Assembly: GCA_022566015.1 (NCBI GenBank)
Contig: JADFJT010000007.1
Coordinates: 1 to 42,643, forward strand
Source: Pseudomonadota bacterium
Lineage (GTDB): Bacteria; Pseudomonadota; Gammaproteobacteria; GCA-001735895
DNA length: 42,643 nt
Direction of reading: 5' to 3'
Part shown: positions 1 through 7,870 of the stretch, piece by piece
How the letters are laid out: each line of letters starts with the position of its first letter
Position numbering within the stretch: position 1 is the first letter of the stretch
The notes under the pieces: model-generated
What the model was told of the DNA's origin: nothing
Database searches by the model: none
What the model saw: the letters and a program-made list of their open reading frames with translations, nothing else
Translations under genes and position numbers: made by a program

Positions 1-134
1 GCTGTATAGATACCAAATTCATTCACAGACCTGACCAGAAAATATAAGTAAACGCCAGAATACAAAGGATGTCGTACGTAACGGTGCATGCCCGTAGTGT
101 GCAATGACTCTTCATCGGCTGTATTATCGGCGTT

Positions 135-154
135 TGTCAAGAGAGTTGTCGCCT
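135..154 (+). repeat. IS left terminal inverted repeat
   Basis: TGTCAAGAGAGTTGTCGCCT, lying 12 bases beyond the orfB stop codon. It pairs with the repeat at 1776-1795 with three mismatches and marks the downstream end of the transposase genes. Confidence 0.75.
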
Positions 155-165
155 AAAGTTTAAAG

Positions 166-1215
166 TTATGCCGCCTTGTTTTCCTCAGTTTCAGATAGTT
201 TCTTTTCCGGGTTAAGGTAAACCTCTTCTATCGGTTCCCAGTTTCTTGTTTCACCACTCCAGCGCTCTGGATGGATTGATTTTGCTTGTTCGTATACCTG
301 CTTGCGTTTTGCCAGTATCTGTATATCCAGTCCCTTGTGTCGTTGCTCAGGTGTGACAAAGTTAATCGCGCTATGCAGATGCTCATGATTGTACCAATCG
401 ACAAAACCATGGATCCAGGTACGAGCTGCCAGCAGATCAAAAAATGGTCGATCAGGGTATTCCGGTATGTATTTAAGCGTGCGGAATAACGATTCCGAAT
501 AGGGGTTGTCATTGCTCACCGAGGGGCGGCTAAACGAAGGGACAACACCCAGCTCCTGTAACGTCGCTAACATGGTCGCGCCTTTCATCGGGCCACCGTT
601 ATCGGAATGTAGTATTACCTGGTTAGGCAGAATACTTTCTCGCTGACAGATATCTGTCATAAGCTCACCAGCCAATGTGCTGGATTCTTCCTCATATACC
701 TGCCAGCCAACGATTTTACGGCTGTAGATATCCATCACCAGGTAAAGGTACAGGAAAATACCCTTAACCGCTGTCGGCAAGTAGGTAATGTCCCAGCTGT
801 AAATCTGATCAGGACCGGTTGCCGTTAACGCACGGGGCTTTTTTCGTTCTCCTGTCGGTTTCGCTTTTTGCCGGTAACTGAGTTGATTGGCCGCTTTCAG
901 TATCCGGTAAAACGTTGACTCCGATGCGATATAGATCCCTTTGTCAGCAAGCTTTGGCACGATCTTGCTCGGTGGTAAATCAGCGTATTCCGGCTCATTG
1001 GCAACCTTAATGACGCGCAGGCGCTCGAGCTCTGTCAGTTTGTTGCGTGGATCGTGTTTGGCATCCAGTCGCCCGTCCCGGGCGTTGTCTGGCCGACACC
1101 AACGCCGAAAGGTTTTTGCACTGATACCAATGCACTCACAAGCCTTCGATTGTCTGGCGCCCGATACACGGGCCTGGTTGACCAGAGTAATAATTTCGTT
1201 TCTCTCGCTGCTCAT
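166..1215 (-). CDS. IS3-family transposase OrfB, DDE catalytic subunit
   Basis: This is the catalytic half of the transposase (349 aa), which cuts and joins the IS ends. An N-terminal HTH_21-like region (residues about 40-110) precedes an RNase H-fold integrase core. The DDE residues are visible: the first Asp in SWDITYLPT, the second Asp in LHSDNGG, and the Glu in NPYSESLFRTLKY 35 residues further on. The C-terminal DWYNHEHLHSAINFVTP is typical of IS3 enzymes. The start codon overlaps the orfA stop as ATGA. In this family the active enzyme is usually an OrfAB fusion made by -1 frameshifting; a suitable A8 run lies upstream at 1254-1261, so the separate OrfB start may be secondary. The length is normal for the family. 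Confidence 0.92.
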   Translation of the reverse strand: MSSERNEIITLVNQARVSGARQSKACECIGISAKTFRRWCRPDNARDGRLDAKHDPRNKLTELERLRVIKVANEPEYADLPPSKIVPKLADKGIYIASESTFYRILKAANQLSYRQKAKPTGERKKPRALTATGPDQIYSWDITYLPTAVKGIFLYLYLVMDIYSRKIVGWQVYEEESSTLAGELMTDICQRESILPNQVILHSDNGGPMKGATMLATLQELGVVPSFSRPSVSNDNPYSESLFRTLKYIPEYPDRPFFDLLAARTWIHGFVDWYNHEHLHSAINFVTPEQRHKGLDIQILAKRKQVYEQAKSIHPERWSGETRNWEPIEEVYLNPEKKLSETEENKAA

Positions 1216-1748
1216 TGTGAGTCGTCCTCGTCGCTCCCCCAGATTGTGCTGACTTTTTTTTGAAGTACCAATAACGCAGCAGTCTCAGCCAGCGCTTTTT
1301 CCTTACGCCGCAATTCTTTTTTCAAATCCTTGATCTCATGCTTGAGATTTCTCGACTCTGAATCTTGCCGGGTACGTGAACTAGCTGCCGCTCCATCTAC
1401 AAACCCCAGCTTCCATTGCTTGACATGATGCGGATAAATCCCTTTCTCCCGGCAAAATTCGCTCATCGCCTCTTCATCCAATGAACCACAGGCAATCACC
1501 ATATCGAGCCTTTCTTCCAGGCTCCAGTCCTGAGGTCGTTTTTCTTTTACCATCTCATTTGACCGAAACACCCCATCCACTAAAACAGAATCCAATCCAT
1601 GATTTCTTGATTTAACAATCCAGTTATTCAAAGTTGATTTACCAACTCCCAATCCCTCTGCTACCTCTCTGAGACTGGTCTCTGCAGATCGACTCAGCGC
1701 TTTCCCCACAGCCTGCATCCTAAATGATTGTGTAAATATTGCTCTCAT
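1212..1748 (-). CDS. IS3-family transposase OrfA, DNA-binding subunit
   Basis: A 178-residue OrfA, longer than the usual ~100 residues because it carries two helix-turn-helix modules. One is at about residues 18-52 (SLREVAEGLGVGKSTLNNWI); the second is at about 75-115, around EEAMSEFCREKGIYPHHVKQW. A charged heptad-like coiled coil follows (about 132-165), the usual oligomerisation segment that ends just before the frameshift site. It binds the terminal repeats and, when fused to OrfB by -1 frameshifting, forms the active transposase. Double-HTH OrfA proteins are typical of IS150-like members of IS3. The gene starts about 27 bases inside the right inverted repeat. Confidence 0.9.
   Translation of the reverse strand: MRAIFTQSFRMQAVGKALSRSAETSLREVAEGLGVGKSTLNNWIVKSRNHGLDSVLVDGVFRSNEMVKEKRPQDWSLEERLDMVIACGSLDEEAMSEFCREKGIYPHHVKQWKLGFVDGAAASSRTRQDSESRNLKHEIKDLKKELRRKEKALAETAALLVLQKKVSTIWGSDEDDSQ
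1254..1261 (-). other. Probable programmed -1 frameshift slippery site (A8)
   Basis: On the minus strand the orfA frame reads CAA AAA AAA GTC, which contains the slippery heptamer A AAA AAA. A -1 slip moves the ribosome into the orfB frame. Reading that frame codon by codon from here to the orfB ATG shows no stop codon, so a continuous OrfAB fusion can be made. This is the established expression strategy of IS3 elements; whether it works here is inferred. Confidence 0.7.
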
Positions 1749-1775
1749 TTTGTACTTCCTCTAATCGATAATTAG

Positions 1776-1795
1776 AGGCGTCAACTATCCTGACA
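1776..1795 (-). repeat. IS right terminal inverted repeat
   Basis: Read inward on the minus strand this is TGTCAGGATAGTTGACGCCT, the mate of 135-154. It lies about 30 bases upstream of the orfA start, where the element's own promoter is expected. Confidence 0.75.
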
Positions 1796-1930
1796 CAGGG
1801 GGGTTCTGGCCGGAAGCGGGAGTAAATAATTATCCCGCGAAGGTCTGCTCCTAAGAATTATTCTTGAATTAGTTCCTTTTAGAAACCTACTCTACGATAG
1901 CAGTCGTTCGTGTTTCAATTATGGATGGCT

Positions 1931-2095
1931 CTAACGTGCCCATACCTGCCATTCCTTAGGATGTTCCTCGACAACCAATCGAGACTGGCCGGGTTGATTC
2001 TGTATAGCCAATCGGTCGCCCGTTACAAATGTTTCACCAGAAAAATGAGCAACTCGGGATTTGAAGAAAATTATAGTCGTGAAGCCTGATTCAGG
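1931..2095 (-). pseudogene. Possible remnant of an unidentified coding sequence
   Basis: The gap between the IS and the monooxygenase gene holds a 54-codon open frame on the minus strand, closed by TAG at 1931-1933 and by an in-frame stop at 2096-2098. It has no convincing start. The translation looks protein-like (for example GETFVTGDRLAIQNQPGQSR, then a short acidic and aromatic tail). I do not recognise the family. It may be the C-terminal end of a gene cut off by the neighbouring IS or by decay. The rest of 1796-2122 shows only a short perfect dyad, AGCCTGA/TCAGGCT, near 2083-2097. Confidence 0.3.
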
Positions 2096-2122
2096 CTACT
2101 CCTTAGAAGTAGATCTGACTGA

Positions 2123-3622
2123 CTATCGATGCCTTCCCTCTCCCGATAAGAGTGATGTATAGTCCTTTGGTTCATATGGGAAAATTAATTCCTTCAATGG
2201 CGCAAAGAAGCCGGTTTTTCGCAACGGGTTTGCGCCCATATCCTTTACCAGTTCATCATGATAATGCTGGGTATGAACGTTTAATCGTGCACTTCGCGCC
2301 GAACTAAATGGCATCCAGGACCGTTTCCAGGCCTTCATATTTTCAATGTTTTTAGTCATCGCGTCTTCCGAAGGCAACTGTATTCTCTCTTTTAGTAAGT
2401 CGACTAGCCAGCGCGCCTGAAGACTGTAACTCAAGATGCTCGATACTGTGGCGGCCCGACCAACAAAGAACATCCCCGGTACTTTGGGATTCATTATATG
2501 ACGATACAGATAAAAACCATCATCCCCGGGGTCGAGTTTTTCCCAGATATCAGGAGCAATAAAGCTGAAGTCAATTTTCCAGCCTGTGGCCAGAATAACC
2601 GTATCGAGTTCAAGTGATTCCCCATTTGCGAGTTGAAGACCACTTGAGGTGAATCGTTCAATTTCACTATGATGCAGGTCGATACGCCCAGCACGAGCCA
2701 GTCTAAAAAATTCACTTTTTGGAACTTGAAGGGGTTCGCCGAATGAATCTACTTCGATGGGCAATTTGGGAACCAGACTAACCCGTGTGCCGAAACGTGA
2801 TCCTAGCTTACATTGGAATAAAAAAAGCGTTTCGACAATGCGCCAGTAAAACCAGACCAGGGGCTTACCGATGCTATGAACAGTACGTTCGACCGATGTC
2901 GTATCCTGATAAACAGGTATTAATGTACTGGTAAGACGATTCAGCAAACCCCATTTGAAAGGCAAAATTCCAGCCAGCTTCTGCGGTATTGGCCAGTGCG
3001 CTTCACGAAAGATCATATACGTTTGTGAAGCAACTTTGGCAGACTCCACAGCTGCATCGTTTGCACCTTTTCCGTAACCAATAATGGCAACCCGCTTGTC
3101 TTTTAGTTGCTCTTCTGATTTTAGTAAGGAGTTATGTATGACTTCACCGTGAAATTTATCACGATCAGGAAATTCAGGAATATTAGGAGTATTGGAAAAT
3201 AAACCAATACATATCACCACCAGATCGAAATTCTCTTGACTGGATTCATTTTTATTTTCTGATGTGAGTACCCATCCAGTACCCGGGGAATCGGCCTCGG
3301 CAAGATCTATGACCCGCGTATTAAATCGAATCTTGGAGCTAATCTCAAAGTGGTCTGCATAATCATGGAGGTACTTCAGGATAATGGGACCAGGCGTGAA
3401 ATCAGGTGTCCCTTCCGGCAAAGGCCAGTCGGGAAATTCATACAACTCATGTTGAACCTGCACACCAAAATTCAGGTAACCGTCGGACCAGACTCCACCG
3501 AGCACCTCATTTCGTTCAAAAAGTGTGCAATCGAAACCCTCCCCAATAAGTTGTCTCGCAGTACATAGACCCGCGACACCTGCCCCGATAATGGCAATTT
3601 TATTAATATTGTTAGTTTCCAT
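2123..3622 (-). CDS. Flavin-containing / Baeyer-Villiger-type monooxygenase
   Basis: A 499-residue class B flavoprotein monooxygenase that would use FAD, NADPH and O2 to oxygenate a soft nucleophile or carbonyl; the substrate is unknown. The FAD-binding GAGVAGL lies near the N terminus. The family fingerprint around FHGEVIH follows, then the NADPH site in IIGYGKGANDAA, and the late ATG motif in VILATGWKIDF. The reading frame is open further upstream, but I choose the ATG at 3622 (METNNINKIAIIGAG) because it sits right before the FAD fold. It also overlaps the stop of the upstream small gene as TAATG, a sign of translational coupling; the upstream extension would lie inside that gene. No sulfonate or amine gene nearby points to a substrate. 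Confidence 0.85.
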   Translation of the reverse strand: METNNINKIAIIGAGVAGLCTARQLIGEGFDCTLFERNEVLGGVWSDGYLNFGVQVQHELYEFPDWPLPEGTPDFTPGPIILKYLHDYADHFEISSKIRFNTRVIDLAEADSPGTGWVLTSENKNESSQENFDLVVICIGLFSNTPNIPEFPDRDKFHGEVIHNSLLKSEEQLKDKRVAIIGYGKGANDAAVESAKVASQTYMIFREAHWPIPQKLAGILPFKWGLLNRLTSTLIPVYQDTTSVERTVHSIGKPLVWFYWRIVETLFLFQCKLGSRFGTRVSLVPKLPIEVDSFGEPLQVPKSEFFRLARAGRIDLHHSEIERFTSSGLQLANGESLELDTVILATGWKIDFSFIAPDIWEKLDPGDDGFYLYRHIMNPKVPGMFFVGRAATVSSILSYSLQARWLVDLLKERIQLPSEDAMTKNIENMKAWKRSWMPFSSARSARLNVHTQHYHDELVKDMGANPLRKTGFFAPLKELIFPYEPKDYTSLLSGEGRHR

Positions 3623-3858
3623 TAGCGAAACGCCTTGAAAACGGCATAAAAAACAACAGCGATCAGCCAGAACCCTAGTAGGTATCCACCCATCAATATC
3701 CACAAACCGAAAGTCCAGAGGGCAAAATTGAGCGCAGAGATTCCCGTACCCTGAGTTCCAGAATTTCCCCCGCTGAGGACCAGCCTTGACATATAAGCTG
3801 CGTGGAAAAGACTAAATGCCAGGCCAACTAGTGTCCCGACTAAGAGAAAATCACTCAT
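3622..3858 (-). CDS. Small two-helix membrane protein coupled to the monooxygenase
   Basis: A 78-residue protein of unknown family with two hydrophobic segments (about residues 5-27 and 43-74), separated by a Gly/Ser/Thr-rich loop. It is predicted to sit in the inner membrane. A GGGGGT-type ribosome site lies about 8 bases before the ATG. Its stop overlaps the monooxygenase start as TAATG, so the two are almost certainly co-transcribed and translationally coupled. It could be a membrane partner or anchor for the flavoenzyme, or a small transport protein; that is inference from position only. Confidence 0.65.
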   Translation of the reverse strand: MSDFLLVGTLVGLAFSLFHAAYMSRLVLSGGNSGTQGTGISALNFALWTFGLWILMGGYLLGFWLIAVVFYAVFKAFR

Positions 3859-4065
3859 TTTTTTTACCCCCTTCGCCTTGTCCCTTTAGTATTCGTTTCG
3901 CCCAGCCTGCATCGAATTATTATTTCGATCATTATTACATAGCCGGTGGCTACGCATGCATTTATTGAATGCATATTGCTGATCAGAAAAATAGGGCCTC
4001 CTTTCAAAAACGAAGGGCATTATTTATAGGTGGACCAAGCACCTGGTTTCTAATTGCACGGAACG

Positions 4066-4160
4066 TTCCGTTCTGACCCATTCAACTCGATCAAATGAAT
4101 GTCGGCTACCTGGAAGCTGTCACTGAAATCTGAATCTTGAATACGTGCTCTGTGCCGACA
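4066..4160 (+). repeat. Dispersed intergenic hairpin repeat, copy A
   Basis: The hairpin arms are GAATGTCGGCT at 4097-4107 and AGCTGTCACTG at 4115-4125, around the loop ACCTGGA. Upstream lies a GTTC-GACCCATTCAA-TCGATC-type leader, and downstream a CGTGCTCTGTGCCGACA tail. The leader, hairpin and tail all recur in copy C, so the repeated unit is about 95 bases rather than just the hairpin. Copies A and B fill much of the otherwise gene-free stretch 3859-4420. Confidence 0.7.
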
Positions 4161-4250
4161 GTACTCGTTCCCAACTTAAAAATGAATGGCGGCTATCTGG
4201 AAGCTGCCATTCAAATCCGAACACTAAATACGTGCTTTGTGCCCAAAGCT
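4150..4250 (+). repeat. Dispersed intergenic hairpin repeat, copy B
   Basis: The best-preserved hairpin: GAATGGCGGCT (4184-4194), loop ATCTGGA, AGCTGCCATTC (4202-4212), with only one non-paired position in the arms. It is preceded by a GTGCCGACAG...CCCAACTT leader, which copy D also has, and followed by a tail ending CTTTGTGCCCAAAG. It lies directly after copy A in the same orientation. Confidence 0.75.
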
Positions 4251-4420
4251 GACCTCAGATTTGACAATTAACAATACAATTATTGGGGTCCCGGTCGAGT
4301 TTGCACGGGAACTACTGACGGATTCGGGTATCATAATCGAGTAACAAAGAGTCCTGTCTATTGGATTCTGATATCAGTTTTAGAACGTATAAAGGCCTTT
4401 AATGCCTGGCAGGTTTAACG

Positions 4421-4849
4421 ATGAAAAAACTATCTATTCTACTACTCAGTTTATTGACAGTCGCATGCGTGACGGGTGGTTACAACCCCCGCTATTACTA
4501 CAACGAGATCCAGGTGGTGAATCTCACGGGTGGGACAATTGTAGATGTCAAGGTGCAAATTGGAGAATCGGGGCGAACCGTCAGTTGCGATAGTGTTTTG
4601 AAATATGCCCTGTGTGATGAACGGTTTGGCAAACGCCGATATCCACAACAGGGCATCCAACTGAGCTGGACTCACACCGATGGCAGTCAAAAATCGCAGC
4701 TGCTAACGCCTGCAATATCGGTTCACTACTTTACCGCTTTTCCACTTCGTATCATGCTCGAAATTTCAGAAAACGGGGCGGTGAAGGCTTATTTCCAGCA
4801 AGAAGATCCGGGGCGTGATAGGTCGCCTATATTTACCGACATAATGTAG
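4421..4849 (+). CDS. Small predicted lipoprotein of unknown function
   Basis: A 142-residue exported protein. The N terminus is a short basic and hydrophobic signal ending in LLTVACVTGG; Cys16 is the likely lipidated residue, although Thr at -3 is not the commonest lipobox choice. The mature part is beta-rich with no recognised domain (NEIQVVNLTGGTIVDVKVQI, later an aromatic segment around WTHTDGSQ). Two Cys (CDSVLKYALCDE) may form a disulphide in the periplasm. The gene stands alone between blocks of the hairpin repeat. The start is the ATG at the beginning of the signal sequence; an out-of-frame ATG at 4402 opens only an overlapping short frame. Confidence 0.6.
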   Translation: MKKLSILLLSLLTVACVTGGYNPRYYYNEIQVVNLTGGTIVDVKVQIGESGRTVSCDSVLKYALCDERFGKRRYPQQGIQLSWTHTDGSQKSQLLTPAISVHYFTAFPLRIMLEISENGAVKAYFQQEDPGRDRSPIFTDIM

Positions 4850-5004
4850 TTACCCGGAATTAGACGGGGACACAATATATATTTATTCAGCTATCAGTTA
4901 GCGCCTGGTTCTGTGAATAGAGTACTATATCCCTGGAATTTCCCTCTACAGTTGCTTACGAGAAAGCTGCTACTCAGAATTAAAGAGTCAGAGGCTGCTA
5001 AGTG

Positions 5005-5095
5005 CCGTTCAGACCCATTCAATTCGATCTGATGAATGGCGGCTACCTGGAAGCTGCCATTTCAAATCTAAACTATGAATGCGTACTTTGTGCCC
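5005..5095 (+). repeat. Dispersed intergenic hairpin repeat, copy C
   Basis: Leader GTTCAGACCCATTCAATTCG, then the hairpin GAATGGCGGCT (5034-5044), loop ACCTGGA, AGCTGCCATTTC, then a tail with CGTACTTTGTGCCCAA. It matches copy A over nearly its whole length, including parts outside the hairpin. It lies between the convergent lipoprotein and transporter genes; otherwise I see nothing in 4850-5167. Confidence 0.75.
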
Positions 5096-5167
5096 AACTG
5101 AGACGCTCACAAAAAACCACCTCGAATGAGATGGCTTTAGTATTAGCTATGTCGGTAAATTGGTAGC

Positions 5168-6109
5168 CTATCTCAATGGCGACTCAGCAGCCATTTTCTG
5201 GCCTTTTAGATGCTCACGATAGAACAGGAATATTCCGGAACCCACAATTAAAATCATTCCCATGGCCTCATGCAATCGTGGGATGTCGCCCCAGAAGAGG
5301 AACCCACCTAACATCGCTGTCAGCAAGCCACTGTATTCGAAAGGTGTAATCGTCGCTGGATCGGATATTCGATAAGCATTGGTCAACATCAGAAATGCGA
5401 CAGTGCCGACAACGCCAATGGTCACGATGCTTACTATGATGAAAATGCCATCAAATCGCCATGGCTGGGTTAAAAACTCGAATCCACTGAATTCAGCGGT
5501 ATTGAAACTGCCATCTCCAATACTTAGCCCCATCACGCCACTCAGGGCGGCAGTAATCAAATACATGAAGATGACCTGTTGGAAGACGGTATCTTTTTCA
5601 GCCGTGAATTTGGCGATCATCATGGATATGGCGTAGGTGAACGCGGTGAGCAAAGGCAGAATATAATAAAAGTTGAACCCACCGACCTCAGGCTGAGATA
5701 TGACCACCACGCCGGAAAAACCAACCATCATGGTAAACCAGCGGTTATAACCAACGAGGCTGCCAAATACGAATATTGACATGATGGTGATGAAGAACGG
5801 GCTCACCAGAAACAGGACGGTCGCGTTGGCAATCGGAACTTTCGATTGTGCGAAGTAAAACGCTGAATATCCGAAGAAAAACAGCAGACCTCTGCAGGTA
5901 CTGAGAAAAGGGTAATTGGTGGTAAATTTAAGGGGTTGGTGGGTTATTTTAAGATAAGCGCTGATTAACGCAACACCTATAATTGATCTGCAAAACAGAA
6001 TCTGAAACATTGAGATATCGACTGACAGTAATTTTATCAACACATCCTGAATCGAGAATATGGCCATCGAAACGATGACTAATATGATCCCACGTTTATT
6101 TTCTTCCAT
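5168..6109 (-). CDS. DMT-superfamily transporter (EamA, RhaT-like)
   Basis: A 313-residue inner-membrane protein with about ten hydrophobic helices in two EamA repeats (roughly residues 7-135 and 150-300). The first helix carries the typical SMAIFSIQDVLIKLL and the end of the second repeat reads GMILIVGSGIFLFYREHL. Relatives export or exchange amino acids, nucleotides or other small metabolites; the substrate cannot be read from sequence. The ATG at 6109 begins MEENKRG, just before the first helix, with a poor ribosome site. The gene stands alone, with nearly 600 bases of non-coding DNA upstream. Confidence 0.85.
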   Translation of the reverse strand: MEENKRGIILVIVSMAIFSIQDVLIKLLSVDISMFQILFCRSIIGVALISAYLKITHQPLKFTTNYPFLSTCRGLLFFFGYSAFYFAQSKVPIANATVLFLVSPFFITIMSIFVFGSLVGYNRWFTMMVGFSGVVVISQPEVGGFNFYYILPLLTAFTYAISMMIAKFTAEKDTVFQQVIFMYLITAALSGVMGLSIGDGSFNTAEFSGFEFLTQPWRFDGIFIIVSIVTIGVVGTVAFLMLTNAYRISDPATITPFEYSGLLTAMLGGFLFWGDIPRLHEAMGMILIVGSGIFLFYREHLKGQKMAAESPLR

Positions 6110-6701
6110 TAATTAAAACTCTTGCTGACAGTCTGCCTGAGACGAATCTCCGGGTGGGTCGGAGCGCCTGATCTTCAAGTCGCACTTTGTGTTCTCTAAC
6201 CTGACTGTGAAATATGAAAAAGACTGCGGGATTTCGATTGCCATACATGGCTGAAACTCGGTTTTAATTGCCACTGATTATAGGGTGGTATGTTCATCAA
6301 TTATTGATTATCTAGACGATATTTATCGATTGCTGGGTATCGATTTTTCGATGGGCTATATTCGCAAATATTGCCCAGTTTGTATTGAATAATATTCCGC
6401 TCAATAGGGGCTTACTCACGAAACGGAATATATCAGGTCTAAAGGTAGCGACTGAAGCCGCAAAAAATTAGACTTCAGAAATAATCACTATTTCTTTTCG
6501 CTTTTCAAGTCGATCCTAAAGGGTACTGTTTCAAATTAATCGACTTCCGCTGTTGGCCGACTTCAGCCCTGGCAGTTGCATTTTTAAATGGCTCCTAACG
6601 GGAAAACAGCCACTCTAGATTGAAGAGTAAGGGGCTGCAAACTCCCCTATGATATTCACTGCCCTGCTAGGCGTGAAACGATGGAATGTGGTTTTATAAG
6701 T
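6110..6701. other. Long intergenic region without a supported gene
   Basis: I find no convincing coding frame in these 592 bases. They are AT-rich near 6290-6400. At 6590-6630 there is a possible very diverged hairpin of the dispersed family (AATGGCT ... AGCCACT around an 11-13 base loop). The promoter of the DMT transporter gene should lie at the left end. Confidence 0.4.
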
Positions 6702-7565
6702 TCAGGGTGCAACGCTCACTGAATTCATGCGAATTCCCAGTGGCCCACGGGTTAGATAGAACAGTATCATTTTATCATCCCGTTCTACTTCCAGCTCTAC
6801 CATATCACTAATATTGCCACTTGCTGTAGCCTCTCGCAGATCGAGCCAATTGTAGATGCGCTGATTGTCATAACGAATAATGTAATCACCGGACTTAATC
6901 CCCGCCAATCCGGCTTGAGCATTCTCCAGCACACTAGTTACAGCAACGCGGTTAGGCCGGCCAGAGGCATAGAGATAAGCGTCATAAGCGGTATCACTCA
7001 ACTGGTTCTTTAGTTCATCTTCTTTGCTCTCAAGCGCCTGCATTGCCTCGCGCAATTTTTCGCTGCTCCACTTTTCACGGATTGACTGATCACGCAAGTA
7101 AAGCCGCTCCATTTCCAGTTGCTCGAAATAAATCTTTAATTCGTTGGCCTGACCGCTATCGATGCCGCTATCGATCAAGGCCTGTTCATTGAACCAGCCT
7201 CGATTCGAATCAGATTCATCCAATTCGCTGCCATCATCTACCTGTTCAGACGAGGTTGTTCTCTCAGAAGGTTCCAAATCAGTACCAATCTCAGCCACTA
7301 GTAGCCTTAATGTCTCAATCTCTTGTTCCAGTACCTTCCGCTCCCTGATTTCATTTTGGAGAAGCTGATTGAGTTCGGTGAGACCTACAGTGGGGTGATC
7401 GGTGTCAGGATTTTTCTCAACCTTTTGATCAGTGGCAAAAATAGCTGTATTTGGGTTGGATTTTAGTGCCGGTGTACCTAGCCTATCAGAGTCATACTGG
7501 ATGATAACGCCGATAGCCACACCAGTCGCCAAGGCTAGACTGATATAAATTAAGGGATTTTGCAT
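6702..7565 (-). CDS. Membrane-anchored coiled-coil protein with C-terminal PDZ domain
   Basis: A 287-residue protein. One N-terminal hydrophobic helix (residues about 4-24) should anchor it in the inner membrane with the rest in the periplasm. A coiled-coil region follows (about 60-95, LNQLLQNEIRERKVLEQEIE), then an acidic linker, then a second helical segment (about 130-195). A PDZ domain closes it (about 205-280): ENAQAGLAGIKSGDYIIRYD is the classic PDZ core. No protease domain is present, so it is more likely an adaptor or scaffold than a DegP or RseP enzyme; the partner is unknown. The gene is monocistronic with repeats on its upstream side. Confidence 0.7.
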   Translation of the reverse strand: MQNPLIYISLALATGVAIGVIIQYDSDRLGTPALKSNPNTAIFATDQKVEKNPDTDHPTVGLTELNQLLQNEIRERKVLEQEIETLRLLVAEIGTDLEPSERTTSSEQVDDGSELDESDSNRGWFNEQALIDSGIDSGQANELKIYFEQLEMERLYLRDQSIREKWSSEKLREAMQALESKEDELKNQLSDTAYDAYLYASGRPNRVAVTSVLENAQAGLAGIKSGDYIIRYDNQRIYNWLDLREATASGNISDMVELEVERDDKMILFYLTRGPLGIRMNSVSVAP

Positions 7566-7687
7566 TTTTTAATTTCGCGGATATAAATGGTAAAAATTAT
7601 CCAGCGAAATTAGTAGACTATCAAATGTATTGAGAGTTCTTTGCTGGAGAGGAGAAGAGGAAGCATATATTTTTTAAATACCAGCAG

Positions 7688-7800
7688 CCGCTGTGTGCCG
7701 AAACGTGCCTATTTACTCATAATATTCAATGACTGCTGATGAGAGCAGCCATTGATTTTTAGTTTGGGAATTCCCGGTCTGTGCCGAAATGTGCCCATAA
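7688..7800 (+). repeat. Dispersed intergenic hairpin repeat, diverged copy E
   Basis: A perfect-ended hairpin, CAATGACTGCT (7727-7737), loop GATGAG, AGCAGCCATTG (7744-7754). It is flanked on both sides by the TGTGCCGAAACGTGCC-type tag (near 7693 and near 7780), which also accompanies the other copies. It occupies the non-coding stretch 7566-7870 between the PDZ-protein gene and the CoA-transferase gene. Confidence 0.65.
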
Positions 7801-7870
7801 AACCGGGCAATTAAATGTCTGCTTCCAGGAAATGGTCGAACCCGGCGCCAAACTGGCGATGACTTGTGAT

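Larger units (their letters stand above)
135..1795 (-). mobile_element. IS3-family insertion sequence, apparently complete
   Basis: A roughly 1.66 kb element made of two overlapping transposase genes, orfA and orfB, both read on the minus strand, bounded by imperfect inverted repeats. The outer 20 bases at 135-154 match the reverse complement of 1776-1795 at about 17 of 20 positions, and both ends begin with TGTCA reading inward. The long orfA and the orfA/orfB layout fit the IS3 family (IS150-like group). I found no matching target-site duplication: the flanks are GCGTT on the left and CAGGG on the right. The insertion may therefore be old, rearranged, or have ends a few bases away from where I place them. 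The reading frames show no internal stops, so it may still be active. Confidence 0.85.
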
